A stretch of 64,000 nt of DNA from assembly GCA_934899185.1 (NCBI GenBank), contig CAKXYI010000002.1, positions 310,001-374,000 of the forward strand, in the 5' to 3' direction. This document shows positions 24,384 through 35,223 of the stretch, piece after piece. This DNA comes from an uncultured Lachnospiraceae bacterium (GTDB lineage Bacteria; Bacillota; Clostridia; Lachnospirales; Lachnospiraceae). The position numbers were made by a program, and so were the translations under genes. Numbering within the stretch: position 1 is the stretch's first letter; each line of letters begins with the position of its first letter. The notes under the pieces were generated by a model. That model searched no databases, was not told the DNA's origin, and was given only the letters and a program-made list of their open reading frames with translations.

Positions 24384-26150
24384 ATGAAAGAAATCTTGGA
24401 TTTGATCCGAAAAGAAATTACAGATGCTTTCGTGGCGTGTGGCTACGATGAAAAATATGGCAGGGTATCTTTGTCAAACAGACCGGATCTGTGTGAATAC
24501 CAGTGTAATGGTGCTATGGCAGCAGCCAAGGAATACAAGAAGGCACCGATCGCGATCGCTACAGAGGTCAGCGAAAAGTTGCAGGACAACCCGATGTTTG
24601 AAAGTGTCATCGCATGTCCACCGGGATTTTTGAATCTTATCCTTACACCTGCCTATGTGACAGACTATGTCAATGCTATGGCAGAAGACGAGAGAAAGGG
24701 CGTAGATAAGGTCGCAGAGCCAAAGACAGTGATCGTCGATTACGGCGGACCAAATGTAGCAAAACCACTGCATGTCGGACATCTTCGTTCTGCCGTGATC
24801 GGCGAGAGCGTCAAGCGCATCGGCAAGTTCATGGGTGATAACATGATCGGCGATGTACATTTAGGAGACTGGGGCTTACAGATGGGACTTATCATTACGG
24901 AGTTGCGTCTGCGCCAGCCGGATCTTTGCTATTTTGATCCGGATTATACAGGAGAGTATCCGAGCCAGCCTCCATTTACGATCAGCGAGTTGGAGGAAAT
25001 CTATCCGACCGCCAGTGCAAAGTCAAAAGAAGATGCTGCTTACAAAGAGGAAGCCATGACGGCTACATTTGAATTACAGCAGGGAAATCGCGGCTATCAG
25101 GCACTTTTAAAACATATTTTAGATGTATCAGTCAATGATCTGAAAAAGAATTATGAGAATCTGAATGTGTCCTTTGAGTTGTGGAAAGGGGAATCCGATG
25201 CACAGCCATATATTCCTGACATGGTAGAAAAGATGAAAAAAGATGGTTACGCCTATGTCAGTGATGGTGCGCTGGTTGTTGACGTTAAGGAAGACACCGA
25301 TACCAAGGAGATTCCGCCTTGCATGATCTTAAAGTCAGACGGAGCATCTCTTTATGATACAACGGATCTTGCTACGCTGATCTGGCGTATGGAAGATTAT
25401 CATCCGGCGAGTGTGATCTATCTGGCAGACAAGCGTCAGGAGTTACATTTTGTCCAGGTATTCCGCTGTGCAAGAAAGACCGGTATCGTACCGGATACGA
25501 CAGAACTCAAATTCATCGGTTTTGGTACCATGAATGGCAAGGACGGCAAGCCTTTCAAGACAAGAGAAGGCGGCGTTATGCGTCTGGAGACTCTGGTTTC
25601 TGAGATCAATGAAAAGATGTACGAAAAGATCATGGATAACAAGACCATGGAAGAGGAAGAGGCGAGAAAGACAGCCCAGATCGTTGCACTTTCTGCAATC
25701 AAGTATGGAGATCTTTCCAACCAGGCATCCAAGGATTATATTTTTGATATTGACCGCTTTACCTCTTTTGAGGGCAACACAGGTCCATACATCCTTTATA
25801 CGATCGTTCGTATGAAGTCCATTCTGCACAAGTATGAGGAGAGTGGCAAAAAGGTTGCAGATGCAAAGATCTTGACCGCAGCATCTGAGAGCGAAAAGTC
25901 TCTGATGTTGGAACTTGCCAAGTTCAACAGTGCTATGTGTGGCGCATACGAAGAAAACGCACCGCACAGGATCTGCGCTTATATTTATGATCTTGCCAAT
26001 GCATTCAATCACTTCTACCATGAGACAAAGATCATGACTGAGGAAGATGAGAAAAAGCAGGCTGGCTACATTCGCTTGTTGGAACTGACCAAGGAAGTCC
26101 TTGAAATCTGTATTGATCTGTTGGGATTTTCAGCACCGGAAAGAATGTAA
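24384..26150 (+). CDS. argS: Arginyl-tRNA synthetase
   Basis: Class I aminoacyl-tRNA synthetase charging tRNA-Arg. It is 588 residues with the full domain order: N-terminal additional domain (1-110), catalytic domain with the HIGH motif as AKPLHVGHLRSA (about 129-140), KMSKS-equivalent region GKDGKPFKTREGGVMRL (about 385-401, diverged as usual in ArgRS), and DALR-type anticodon-binding C-terminal domain (about 470-588). It starts at ATG 24,384 behind AGGAAGG. A radical SAM gene starts one base after its stop. No T-box is present in the 51-base gap before it. Confidence 0.97.
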   Translation: MKEILDLIRKEITDAFVACGYDEKYGRVSLSNRPDLCEYQCNGAMAAAKEYKKAPIAIATEVSEKLQDNPMFESVIACPPGFLNLILTPAYVTDYVNAMAEDERKGVDKVAEPKTVIVDYGGPNVAKPLHVGHLRSAVIGESVKRIGKFMGDNMIGDVHLGDWGLQMGLIITELRLRQPDLCYFDPDYTGEYPSQPPFTISELEEIYPTASAKSKEDAAYKEEAMTATFELQQGNRGYQALLKHILDVSVNDLKKNYENLNVSFELWKGESDAQPYIPDMVEKMKKDGYAYVSDGALVVDVKEDTDTKEIPPCMILKSDGASLYDTTDLATLIWRMEDYHPASVIYLADKRQELHFVQVFRCARKTGIVPDTTELKFIGFGTMNGKDGKPFKTREGGVMRLETLVSEINEKMYEKIMDNKTMEEEEARKTAQIVALSAIKYGDLSNQASKDYIFDIDRFTSFEGNTGPYILYTIVRMKSILHKYEESGKKVADAKILTAASESEKSLMLELAKFNSAMCGAYEENAPHRICAYIYDLANAFNHFYHETKIMTEEDEKKQAGYIRLLELTKEVLEICIDLLGFSAPERM

Positions 26151-26151
26151 G

Positions 26152-27099
26152 ATGGAATATTATTCACTGAATGAGTACCTGCGCCATACTTTTGGCACCA
26201 AGGCATACAAGATCTCACTGGATGCAGGCTGTTCTTGTCCCAATCGTGACGGACTTTTGGATACCCGAGGCTGTATCTTTTGTTCGGCATCCGGGAGTGG
26301 AGATTTCGCAGAGCATCTTGACATGCAAAAGATCCTGCAAAAGACCAGGCGGGGCGAGATACTGACGGAAGCTGATCAAAGAGCCTTACGTCAGGCTGTG
26401 CAAAAGCAGTTGATCGCAGGCAAAGCGAGAGTGGAAAAAAAGAATAAAGCAGGCAAGTACATTGCCTATTTTCAGGCGTATACAGGCACGTATGCGCCTG
26501 TTTCTTATTTGCGTCCGATCTTTGAGGCAGCCATAGAGCCGGAAGATGTACTTGCCCTGTCGGTGGCGACTCGACCGGATTGTCTGGGTGATGCGGTGCT
26601 GGATCTGTTAGAGGATCTCAATGCGAAAAAGCCGGTATGGGTAGAACTTGGACTACAGACCATTCACCCGGCGACGGCGGAATACATTCGGCGCGGCTAT
26701 TCGCTTTCCGTATATGATGCGGCGGTCGACCGGCTGAAAGCGCGCGGTTTGGAAGTCATCGTGCATGTGATCCTAGGACTGCCGGGCGAGACCACAGACA
26801 TGATGAAGGAGACGGTCGCTTATGTGGGCGCATCTGGCGCAGATGGTATCAAGTTGCAGTTACTTCATATATTAAAGGGGACAGATCTGGAAAAAGAATA
26901 TGAGGCAGGAAGATGCCCGGTCTTTACCATGGAAGAGTATGTAGGTTTAGTGGCAGATTGTATCAGTCTTTTGCCCAAGGATATGGTCATCCACCGCATG
27001 ACAGGCGATGGGGATAAGAAGGCATTGCTCGCGCCGTTATGGAGTGCGGACAAGAAGCGTGTCTGGAATGCATTGCAGCATGAGATCGCCAGACGCTAG
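26152..27099 (+). CDS. YhcC-like radical SAM protein (TIGR01212 family)
   Basis: A 315-residue radical SAM protein. The cluster motif is CSCPNRDG followed by GCIFC (about 23-43), the special spacing of the YhcC/TIGR01212 group and not plain CxxxCxxC. Later motifs are SVATRPDCL (about 139), ELGLQT (about 165) and VHVILGLPGET (about 202), the Elp3-like radical SAM barrel strands. The reaction of this family is not established to my knowledge. The start at 26,152 follows the argS stop by one base; longer readings overlap argS. It probably shares a transcript with argS and ends at the repeat hairpin at 27,135. Confidence 0.9.
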   Translation: MEYYSLNEYLRHTFGTKAYKISLDAGCSCPNRDGLLDTRGCIFCSASGSGDFAEHLDMQKILQKTRRGEILTEADQRALRQAVQKQLIAGKARVEKKNKAGKYIAYFQAYTGTYAPVSYLRPIFEAAIEPEDVLALSVATRPDCLGDAVLDLLEDLNAKKPVWVELGLQTIHPATAEYIRRGYSLSVYDAAVDRLKARGLEVIVHVILGLPGETTDMMKETVAYVGASGADGIKLQLLHILKGTDLEKEYEAGRCPVFTMEEYVGLVADCISLLPKDMVIHRMTGDGDKKALLAPLWSADKKRVWNALQHEIARR

Positions 27100-27134
27100 A
27101 AGTTAATAAAGGCTGCCATGCAAACAAAGCCAAA

Positions 27135-27167
27135 GGGGACGCTCCATGTGGCAAAAGGAACGTCCCT
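27135..27167 (+). repeat. Palindromic intergenic repeat, copy 1
   Basis: GGGGACGCTCC (27,135-27,145), ATGTGGCAAAA, GGAACGTCCC (27,157-27,166). The arms pair with one mismatch. Same orientation as copy 3; copy 2 is inverted. It is followed by TAGTTTT and may double as a terminator for argS-yhcC. Confidence 0.8.
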
Positions 27168-27266
27168 AGTTTTAAGTAAATATGTGGAAAAAATGAGAAA
27201 ATTTTGTCAATTTTTTGACGAAAATTTTTTTTGCCTGAAAGACCTCTTGTTTCAGGAAAAAAACAA

Positions 27267-27281
27267 TGTGCAATTTGCACA
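27267..27281. promoter_or_regulatory. Perfect palindrome upstream of the atp promoter (possible operator)
   Basis: TGTGCAA-T-TTGCACA, a 7-1-7 perfect palindrome about 90 bases upstream of the -35 hexamer. The symmetry suits a dimeric regulator. No regulator gene is adjacent. Confidence 0.35.
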
Positions 27282-27369
27282 AAAAGAGGGAGGAAAAACC
27301 CAAATGACAGGGGAAAGATACATGAAAAACAAGCAGAAAAAAGTCCTTTAAAGCCCGAAAAATCAATGA

Positions 27370-27398
27370 TTGACATTAAATTTTTGCAAGACTAAAAT
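27370..27398 (+). promoter_or_regulatory. Promoter of the ATP synthase operon
   Basis: TTGACA (27,370-27,375), 17-base spacer, TAAAAT (27,393-27,398): 6/6 and 5/6 to consensus. Start expected near 27,405, leaving a leader of about 43 bases with AAGGAGG. Confidence 0.82.
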
Positions 27399-27447
27399 CG
27401 TATCGTAAATAAGAAAATTATTACATATTAAGAAAGGAGGTATACAG

Positions 27448-28134
27448 ATGGATGCTCTGGTAAATGGTCTGATGGAAGAGTTGAACTGCGAGACGGTGTT
27501 TACCATCCCTCTTTTTGGCGGAATCCCCATTTATGAGTCTGTGGTCGTTACATGGATCATCATGGCGGCACTTGCGATCCTATTCTTTTTCTTAGGCAGG
27601 AATTTAAGCGTAGAAAAGCCCGGACGCAGACAGATCGTTGTGGAGACAGGTGTCAAATTTTTGCACGACTTCTTCGACGAGACCGTAGGAGAGAAAGGAA
27701 AAGATTATATTCCATACCTCTCTGCTGTAGCCATCTACATTGGTGTGGCGAATCTGATAGGACTTCTGGGATTCAAGCCGCCAACGAAGGATATGAATGT
27801 CACGGCGGCATTGGCACTTATGAGTATCGTATTGATTCAGGCTTCCAGCGTTCGTGCCAAGGGTACGAAAGGTTGGCTGAAAAGTTTTGCCGAACCTATG
27901 CCGGTCGTTTTACCGATCAATATCTTAGAACTCTTTATCAAGCCATTGTCCCTATGTATGCGACTGTTTGGTAACGTCTTAGGTTCCTTTGTTATCATGG
28001 AACTCTTAAAGATGGTCGTACCGGCAGTGGTACCGGCAGTATTTAGCTGCTACTTTGATATTTTTGATGGTCTGATACAAGCGTATGTATTTGTATTCCT
28101 GACCGGGTTGTTCATAAAGGAAGCAACCGAATAA
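27448..28134 (+). CDS. atpB: F1Fo ATP synthase subunit a
   Basis: Membrane half-channel subunit of Fo that carries ions to the c ring. It is 228 residues with about five to six membrane helices. The essential arginine is in MRLFGNVLGS (Arg about 172) and the last helix is DIFDGLIQAYVFVFLTGLFI, both standard. Translation starts behind AAGGAGG, 7 bases before ATG. First gene of atpBEFHAGDC; no atpI precedes it. Confidence 0.96.
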   Translation: MDALVNGLMEELNCETVFTIPLFGGIPIYESVVVTWIIMAALAILFFFLGRNLSVEKPGRRQIVVETGVKFLHDFFDETVGEKGKDYIPYLSAVAIYIGVANLIGLLGFKPPTKDMNVTAALALMSIVLIQASSVRAKGTKGWLKSFAEPMPVVLPINILELFIKPLSLCMRLFGNVLGSFVIMELLKMVVPAVVPAVFSCYFDIFDGLIQAYVFVFLTGLFIKEATE

Positions 28135-28170
28135 ACAAAATAAAATTTGAATTGAAAAGGAGAAAACATT

Positions 28171-28401
28171 ATGTCATCAACATTATTAGTAGCAATCGGA
28201 GCAGGTATTGCAGTATTAACAGGTATTGGAGCAGGTCTTGGTATTGGTAAGGCAACATCTTCCGCAGTAGATGCGATCGCAAGACAGCCGGAAGCAGAAA
28301 GCAAGATCTCTAAGTCACTTCTTTTAGGATGTGCCCTTGCCGAGGCAACTGCTATTTACGGTTTCGTTATCGCACTTTTGATCATTCTTTTCCTGAAATA
28401 A
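28171..28401 (+). CDS. atpE: F1Fo ATP synthase subunit c
   Basis: Proteolipid that forms the rotating ring. It is 76 residues as two helices around the ARQPEAE loop. The ion-binding carboxylate is Glu58 in ALAEATAIYGF. Sodium-type rings have Gln in helix 1 and Glu-Ser-Thr in helix 2. Here the matching positions are Ile25 (GLGIGKA) and Ala59, so sodium ligands are missing and proton coupling is predicted. Start behind AAAAGGAG. Confidence 0.96.
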   Translation: MSSTLLVAIGAGIAVLTGIGAGLGIGKATSSAVDAIARQPEAESKISKSLLLGCALAEATAIYGFVIALLIILFLK

Positions 28402-28425
28402 TAAAGACGAAAGGAAGGCACAGTT

Positions 28426-28878
28426 ATGCTGAGTATAGATCCATGGAATATCCTGTGGACGGTAGTCAATCTGTTAGTCCTTTATGCTATCTTTAAAAAG
28501 TTTTTATATCAGCCGGTCATGAATGTGATCAATGCCAGAGATGAAATGGTCAAGAGCCAGTTCGCAGATGCCAAAAAAGAGCAGGAAGATGCCAAGGCAT
28601 TAAAGGCTGAATATCAGGATAAGTTGGAGAGTGCAAAGACGGAGGCAGACCAGATCATTCTGGAGGCAAGAGACCGTGCACAAAAGGAGCACGAGAGGAC
28701 TTTGGAAAAGACCAGAGTCGAGGCAGATGCCATGCTTGAAAAAGCAAAAAGTGATATTGCAAATGAGCAGGAAAAGGCAACGAAGGCAGCGGAAGCAGAC
28801 ATTGCGAAGTTAGCGCTCATTGCAGCAAGAAAAATTGTAAAGACAGGTGATGCTCATGACGCAGGCAGCAGTAAATAA
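28426..28878 (+). CDS. atpF: F1Fo ATP synthase subunit b
   Basis: Peripheral stalk subunit, 150 residues. One N-terminal membrane helix (PWNILWTVVNLLVLYAIFKKF) is followed by a long charged coiled coil, typical of b. The length is slightly shorter than the usual 155-170. Its 3' end overlaps the start of atpH, giving translational coupling. Confidence 0.95.
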   Translation: MLSIDPWNILWTVVNLLVLYAIFKKFLYQPVMNVINARDEMVKSQFADAKKEQEDAKALKAEYQDKLESAKTEADQIILEARDRAQKEHERTLEKTRVEADAMLEKAKSDIANEQEKATKAAEADIAKLALIAARKIVKTGDAHDAGSSK

Positions 28879-29374
28879 TGCAAAGGTTTTGTACCAGTTG
28901 TCTGTAGAGCGTGCGGTTGTAGAAAAGACGGATGCACTCATCTTTTTAACACCGGAACTTCTTAGCGTTCTGGAGAATCCGACCGTTGACGAAAAGAAAA
29001 AGCAGGAGATCATCGAGCGTGTATGTGCGCTGGAAGAGATCCCGCAGGTCATGGTCAATTTCCTTAAAATGATGAGTCATCTGGGAAACTGTGATATGAT
29101 GCGCCAGATCTTTGATGCTTATTACCAATATTGGGATGAGCAGAATCACATCATGCGGGCGAATATCATTTATGCGGACCAGCCGGATGAGGCAACACGC
29201 CATGAGGCAGAGCAACTGTTACAAGAGAAGTATCCAGATTATAAAATAGAAATGACGGAGAGCGTGGATGAGTCGCTTTTGGGCGGCTATCTGATCCGCG
29301 GATTCCATGAGGAATTTGACAGAAGTTATGAGGGCAGACTCCGTCAGTTAGAAAGAAAATTAACCGGGAGGTGA
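28856..29374 (+). CDS. atpH: F1Fo ATP synthase subunit delta
   Basis: Links F1 to the peripheral stalk. About 172 residues, with an N-terminal helical domain ([20 protein letters not shown]) and a C-terminal region [19 protein letters not shown], near the canonical delta signature. ATG 28,856 is preferred because AGGTGA lies five bases upstream; GTG 28,847 and ATG 28,850 overlap that site. The stop is inside the ribosome binding site of atpA. Confidence 0.94.
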   Translation: MTQAAVNNAKVLYQLSVERAVVEKTDALIFLTPELLSVLENPTVDEKKKQEIIERVCALEEIPQVMVNFLKMMSHLGNCDMMRQIFDAYYQYWDEQNHIMRANIIYADQPDEATRHEAEQLLQEKYPDYKIEMTESVDESLLGGYLIRGFHEEFDRSYEGRLRQLERKLTGR

Positions 29375-29379
29375 CCCCT

Positions 29380-30879
29380 GTGGGCGCAATAAGTGCAACA
29401 GATATTATCTCCATTATTCAGGAAGAGATCGAAAATGCCAACTGGGATGACGAGAGCAAGGAAACAGGCGAAGTCATCTGGGTAGGCGATGGGATCGCAA
29501 CGATCTACGGCATTGATCATGCAATGTATGGCGAGATCGTTATCTTTGATAATGGAGTCAAAGGAATGGTTCAGGATATCCGCGCAAATGAGATCGGTGT
29601 TATCTTATTTGGCAGAGATACCGGGATCAAAGAAGGAACAAAGGTTGTAAGAACCAAGAAAAAAGCAGGTATTCCTGTAGGTGATGCCTTTATCGGAAGA
29701 ATCGTCAATGCTTTGGGTGAGCCGATCGACGGAAACGGCGAGATCAAGGCAGACGGCTATCGTCCGATGGAGGAAGATGCACCGGGAATCGTAGACAGAA
29801 AGTCCGTTGATACGCCAATGGAAACAGGTATTCTTTCCATTGATTCCATGTTCCCGATCGGTCGTGGTCAGCGTGAACTTATCATCGGAGACCGTCAGAC
29901 CGGTAAGACATCTATCGCAACCGATACGATCATCAATCAGAAGGGCAAAGATGTCATCTGCATCTATGTTGCCATCGGTCAGAAAGCATCTACCGTAGCA
30001 AAGATCGTATCTACATTGACAAAACATGGTGCTATGGATTATTCCATCGTACTTTCATCTACCGCAAGTGATCCGGCATCTTTGCAGTATGTAGCACCTT
30101 ATGCCGGAACAGCATTGGCAGAATATTTCATGCATCAGGGCAAAGATGTTCTGATCGTATATGATGATCTTTCCAAGCATGCGGTGGCTTATCGTGCATT
30201 GTCCTTACTTTTGGAGCGTTCTCCGGGACGTGAGGCATATCCGGGTGATGTATTCTATTTACATTCCAGACTTTTGGAGCGGAGTAGCCGTTTGTCAGAG
30301 AAACTTGGCGGAGGTTCTATCACAGCACTTCCGATCATCGAGACACAGGCAGGCGATGTATCTGCATACATTCCTACCAACGTTATTTCCATCACAGATG
30401 GACAGATCTTTTTGGAGAGTAATCTTTTCAACTCCGGTATGAGACCGGCAGTCAACGTAGGTCTTTCTGTATCCCGTGTTGGTGGTGCGGCACAGACCAA
30501 GGCTATGAAGAAGGCATCCGGAAGTATTCGTATCGATCTGGCACAGTATCGTGAAATGGAAGTATTTACCCAGTTCGCATCTGATCTGGATGATGCGACC
30601 AAGGCACAACTTACCCATGGTAAGGCTTTGATGGAACTTTTGAAACAGCCACTTTGCCAGCCGCTTTCTCTGCACGAGCAGGTCATGACCTTATGTCTTG
30701 CCAACCACGGTTTCTTTGATACCGTAGAGACAAAGCAGGTAAAGCAGTATCAGAAGGATGTCCTTTCCTTTATGGACTTAAAGCATCCTGAGATCGGCGA
30801 GGAGATTGAGACAAGCAAAGCCATCAATGATGAACTGGTAGAGAAGATGCTTGACGCAGCAAAAGAATTTGTAGGATAG
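29380..30879 (+). CDS. atpA: F1Fo ATP synthase subunit alpha
   Basis: Non-catalytic nucleotide-binding subunit of F1, 499 residues. Walker A is GDRQTGKTS (about 167-175), Walker B around [12 protein letters not shown], and the arginine finger region [13 protein letters not shown] (about 364-376). It starts with GTG 29,380, seven bases after GGAGGT. An in-frame GTG at 29,371 lies within that ribosome binding site and is rejected. Confidence 0.97.
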   Translation: MGAISATDIISIIQEEIENANWDDESKETGEVIWVGDGIATIYGIDHAMYGEIVIFDNGVKGMVQDIRANEIGVILFGRDTGIKEGTKVVRTKKKAGIPVGDAFIGRIVNALGEPIDGNGEIKADGYRPMEEDAPGIVDRKSVDTPMETGILSIDSMFPIGRGQRELIIGDRQTGKTSIATDTIINQKGKDVICIYVAIGQKASTVAKIVSTLTKHGAMDYSIVLSSTASDPASLQYVAPYAGTALAEYFMHQGKDVLIVYDDLSKHAVAYRALSLLLERSPGREAYPGDVFYLHSRLLERSSRLSEKLGGGSITALPIIETQAGDVSAYIPTNVISITDGQIFLESNLFNSGMRPAVNVGLSVSRVGGAAQTKAMKKASGSIRIDLAQYREMEVFTQFASDLDDATKAQLTHGKALMELLKQPLCQPLSLHEQVMTLCLANHGFFDTVETKQVKQYQKDVLSFMDLKHPEIGEEIETSKAINDELVEKMLDAAKEFVG

Positions 30880-30890
30880 TAGGTGTTGTT

Positions 30891-31784
30891 ATGGCAAATA
30901 CGAAGGAGATACAGGATCGTATCAAAAGTATCAATGATACATTAAAAATCACAAATGCCATGTATATGATATCTTCTTCCAAGTTGAAGAAGGCAAAGAA
31001 GATGCTGGCAGATACGGAACCCTATTTCTTTACGTTGCAGTCGGAAATGAGCCGAATCCTGCGACATCTTCCGGACATGGAGGATATCTACTTTAAGTCC
31101 AACGAAGATAAGCCGATGGAAGAAAGAAAAGTCGGTTATATCGTTATCACGGCGGATAAGGGTTTGGCAGGTTCCTATAATCACAATGTCTTGAAAATGG
31201 CAGAGGAGCATTTGCTTTCACATCCCAACCACGAACTTTTCGTCCTAGGAGAACTGGGACGTCATTACTTTGAACAGCGTGGGATTGAAATTGAAAAGCA
31301 GTTCCATTACACCGTACAGAATCCGACGTTAAATCGTGCGCGAAATATCGCGGAGGAATTGTTGGAGATGTACCGGGATGAAAAATTGGATGAGGTCTAT
31401 ATCATATATACGACCATGGTCAATGCGGTGCAGGAAGAAACCCAGATCCTGCAGCTTTTACCACTGAAAAAGGCAGACTTTAATATAAAGTTGCCGATCG
31501 ATATTCCGCATGAGGAACTGGCACTTCGTCCTTCTGCTGAGGCAGTGATGGATCGTATTGTTCCTGACTATGTCGTGGGTTTCGTATATGGTGCGCTGGT
31601 AGAGTCCTATTCCTGCGAGCAGAATGCCCGTATGATGGCGATGGAAGCAGCATCTAAGAGCGCAAAGGATATGCTGCATGAATTGGATATCCTTTATAAC
31701 AGAGCAAGACAGGCTGCAATTACACAAGAAATTACAGAAGTGATCGCTGGTGCAAAGTCACAGAAGCGAAAACGTAAAAAATAA
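30891..31784 (+). CDS. atpG: F1Fo ATP synthase subunit gamma
   Basis: Central rotor shaft of F1, 297 residues. The N-terminal helix NTKEIQDRIKSINDTLKITN and the C-terminal helix NRARQAAITQEITEVIAGA form the coiled coil that turns within alpha3beta3. ITADKGLAGSYN marks the Rossmann-like middle. The tail ends in a basic KSQKRKRKK, a little longer than usual. Ten bases after atpA. Confidence 0.96.
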   Translation: MANTKEIQDRIKSINDTLKITNAMYMISSSKLKKAKKMLADTEPYFFTLQSEMSRILRHLPDMEDIYFKSNEDKPMEERKVGYIVITADKGLAGSYNHNVLKMAEEHLLSHPNHELFVLGELGRHYFEQRGIEIEKQFHYTVQNPTLNRARNIAEELLEMYRDEKLDEVYIIYTTMVNAVQEETQILQLLPLKKADFNIKLPIDIPHEELALRPSAEAVMDRIVPDYVVGFVYGALVESYSCEQNARMMAMEAASKSAKDMLHELDILYNRARQAAITQEITEVIAGAKSQKRKRKK

Positions 31785-31802
31785 GGGAAAAGCTAAGATT
31801 AA

Positions 31803-33203
<1,401 letters not shown>

Positions 33204-33232
33204 TTTTTCTGCTGGCAGAAAGGTGAAATGTT

Positions 33233-33649
33233 ATGGCTGCGAGTAATACATTTTATTTAAAGATCATATCTGCAAACCGTGTTTTTTATTCGGGCAGGTG
33301 CCGCTCTTTGATCGTGCCGGAATATGATGGACAAAAGGAGATCTTGGCCCACCATGAGGACATGGTCATCGCAATTGATGATGGCGAGATGCGTTTTCAA
33401 CCGGAGGGCAGCGAGAACTGGGAATATGCAGTTGTCGGCATGGGTTTTGTTGAGATCGTCAACAACCGTGTGACCCTTTTGGTAGAGACGGCAGAAAGAC
33501 CGGAGGAGATTGACGTGGCAAGAGCCAGAGAAGCCAAGGAAAGAGCCGAAGAACAACTTCGTCAGAAGCAGAGCATTCATGAGTATTACCACTCACGCGC
33601 ATCTTTGGCAAGAGCCATGGCTCGTCTAAAGGCGACCGCCGGTAAATAG
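33233..33649 (+). CDS. atpC: F1Fo ATP synthase subunit epsilon
   Basis: Rotor-associated regulatory subunit, 138 residues. N-terminal beta sandwich (FYLKIISANRVFYSGRCRSL, EILAHHEDMVIAIDDGEM) and C-terminal helical hairpin (RAREAKERAEEQLRQK to the end) that can inhibit ATP hydrolysis. Last gene of the operon; palindromic repeat copy 2 begins 18 bases after the stop and could end the transcript. Confidence 0.96.
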   Translation: MAASNTFYLKIISANRVFYSGRCRSLIVPEYDGQKEILAHHEDMVIAIDDGEMRFQPEGSENWEYAVVGMGFVEIVNNRVTLLVETAERPEEIDVARAREAKERAEEQLRQKQSIHEYYHSRASLARAMARLKATAGK

Positions 33650-33666
33650 AATAGCAGATGATTTGA

Positions 33667-33697
33667 GGGACGTTCCTTTTGACACAAGGAGCGCCCC
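33667..33697 (-). repeat. Palindromic intergenic repeat, copy 2 (inverted)
   Basis: On the + strand GGGACGTTCC, TTTTGACACAA, GGAGCGCCCC, then TTTTGG. Its reverse complement matches copies 1 and 3. It follows atpC and, with the T-run, probably works as its terminator. Confidence 0.8.
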
Positions 33698-33774
33698 TTT
33701 TGGTTTGCCCATTTCTTAAGAAAATTTAAGAAATAATAAAGGATTTCTATATTTCGTTTGTACTTCTAAAACGC

Positions 33775-33780
33775 TATAAT
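33775..33780 (+). promoter_or_regulatory. -10 box candidate for the MacA/MacB-like operon
   Basis: TATAAT at 33,775-33,780, 65 bases before the adaptor start, without a good -35 hexamer at the right distance. The AT-rich TTCTTAAGAAAATTTAAGAA just upstream has partial symmetry. This suggests an activator-dependent promoter. Confidence 0.35.
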
Positions 33781-33844
33781 GAAAAACAAGAATAGGAAAT
33801 GCGGGTGCATTTTCAAAATTAGATTCATACATAAGGAGTGGGCT

Positions 33845-35206
33845 ATGTTAGAGAAGATCAAAAAGCACAAGAAACTTACGATTGCGATTGTAGTGATTGT
33901 GATTATTGTCATCGTGAGCGGGATTCTTGTGCACCGGATGAGACAGAGCGCTAGTGAGATCACGCAGGTAGACAGTGGCATACAGGCATTTACGCTGCAA
34001 AAGCAGGATATGTCAAATTCGGTTTCTACCAGTGGAACGGTGGAGAGCAGCAACGTGACAGAGGTCACGACCGAGGTTTCCAGTGCCATCAAGGAACTCA
34101 ACGTATCTCTGGGAGATCATGTGGAAAAGGGACAGGTGCTCTGTACCTTTGATGATGAGCAGATCCGTCAGCAGATCGCAGACTTAGAAAAGCAGAATTC
34201 CGCTACAAAAAAAGCAAGTGACAACACAAAGCAAAAAGCACAGCGAGCCGTAGAAACCGCGCAGGCACAGGCGAATGCAAAGGCGGCAGCCCTTGCCGCA
34301 GCACAAAACGATTATCAGACCATCCAAAATCTTTTGGGATCTTCGGATCAGTCAGCCGAGGAGAAAGCAAGTGCCTTAGCACAGGCGCAGGCAAACTTAC
34401 AAAGCGCCCAGAGTGAATATGATGCTGCACAGTCAGCTGTGACATCTGCACAGGAGGCCTTGGAGGATGCGTCCGGCACAACAGCAGACACCGGATCTTC
34501 CGACCTGACCAAGTTATATCAGCAGTTGAACAATCTGACTGTAGTGGCAGAGCAGTCCGGTATCATCACCCAGTTAAATGTATCCAAGGGAAGTATTCCG
34601 ACCAATGGATCTTTGATGCGGATTGAGGATGACAGTTCTTTGATGGTCAATGTCAATATCAAAGAAAAAGATATTCTGAAACTGGCACAGGGACAGAAGG
34701 CGTCCATCACGTCAGATGCGATAGGAAGTGATCAGGTCTTTTCAGGTACAGTAGATAAGGTCGTCAATTTTGCTTCCAAGAATTCCGGCAGTGACGGATC
34801 TTCTTCTTCCGGAGGCTACAGTGCAACAATCACATTGGAGCCGGGCACACCGCTTTTACTTGGTATGTCTGTCAATGTGGAGATCCTTTTAAATGAAGAA
34901 GGCGAACAGTTAGCAGTGCCGTATGATGCCATTGCACAGGATGATGACGGCACATCTTATGTCTATGTGGGAAAGGCTCAGGACAATGGCAAATACAAGA
35001 TTAAGAAGGTGACGGTGACGACCGGTATCTCAAATGATTATTACACAGCCATTTCTTCGGATGATCTGAGCGAGGGCGATACCATCATCAACTATCCGAC
35101 GGATGTGTCCGAAGGGGATGAGGTAGACCTCTATTTCCCGGAAGAACAGACAGATTTTGGCACATCGGATGATGGGGCAGAGACCACTTTCTCAACATCA
35201 TACTAG
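33845..35206 (+). CDS. HlyD/MacA-like membrane fusion protein of an ABC efflux system
   Basis: A 453-residue adaptor. One N-terminal helix (KLTIAIVVIVIIVIVSGILV, about 12-31), a biotinyl-lipoyl-like half (SAIKELNVSLGDHVEKGQVLCTF), a long Ala/Gln-rich coiled-coil hairpin (about 95-215), the second lipoyl half and beta-barrel (VVAEQSGIITQLNVSKGS), and an acidic C-terminal tail. The start at 33,845 follows AAGGAG; an earlier in-frame ATG at 33,779 overlaps the -10 box. It is followed by its ATPase (17 bases) and permease. Such Gram-positive MacA-like proteins join MacB-type permeases to export peptides or antimicrobials; the substrate is unknown. Confidence 0.9.
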   Translation: MLEKIKKHKKLTIAIVVIVIIVIVSGILVHRMRQSASEITQVDSGIQAFTLQKQDMSNSVSTSGTVESSNVTEVTTEVSSAIKELNVSLGDHVEKGQVLCTFDDEQIRQQIADLEKQNSATKKASDNTKQKAQRAVETAQAQANAKAAALAAAQNDYQTIQNLLGSSDQSAEEKASALAQAQANLQSAQSEYDAAQSAVTSAQEALEDASGTTADTGSSDLTKLYQQLNNLTVVAEQSGIITQLNVSKGSIPTNGSLMRIEDDSSLMVNVNIKEKDILKLAQGQKASITSDAIGSDQVFSGTVDKVVNFASKNSGSDGSSSSGGYSATITLEPGTPLLLGMSVNVEILLNEEGEQLAVPYDAIAQDDDGTSYVYVGKAQDNGKYKIKKVTVTTGISNDYYTAISSDDLSEGDTIINYPTDVSEGDEVDLYFPEEQTDFGTSDDGAETTFSTSY

Positions 35207-35223
35207 AAGGGGGCTGCTGATTT

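Larger units (their letters stand above)
27100..27447 (+). other. Intergenic region before the atp operon
   Basis: This 348-base AT-rich gap holds copy 1 of the palindromic repeat (27,135-27,167), a perfect 15-base palindrome TGTGCAATTTGCACA (27,267-27,281), the atp promoter (27,370-27,398) and an AAGGAGG ribosome binding site. An open frame at 27,118-27,351 is low-complexity and lacks a ribosome binding site; I do not count it as a gene. Confidence 0.6.

Noticed and set aside
27118..27351. Small gene before the atp operon
   Set aside because: Starts inside the palindromic repeat area, Lys/Phe-rich low complexity, no ribosome binding site or family.
28171..28401. Sodium-coupled ATP synthase
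   Set aside because: The c subunit lacks the Gln and Ser sodium ligands (Ile25 and Ala59 at the matching places), so proton coupling is more likely.
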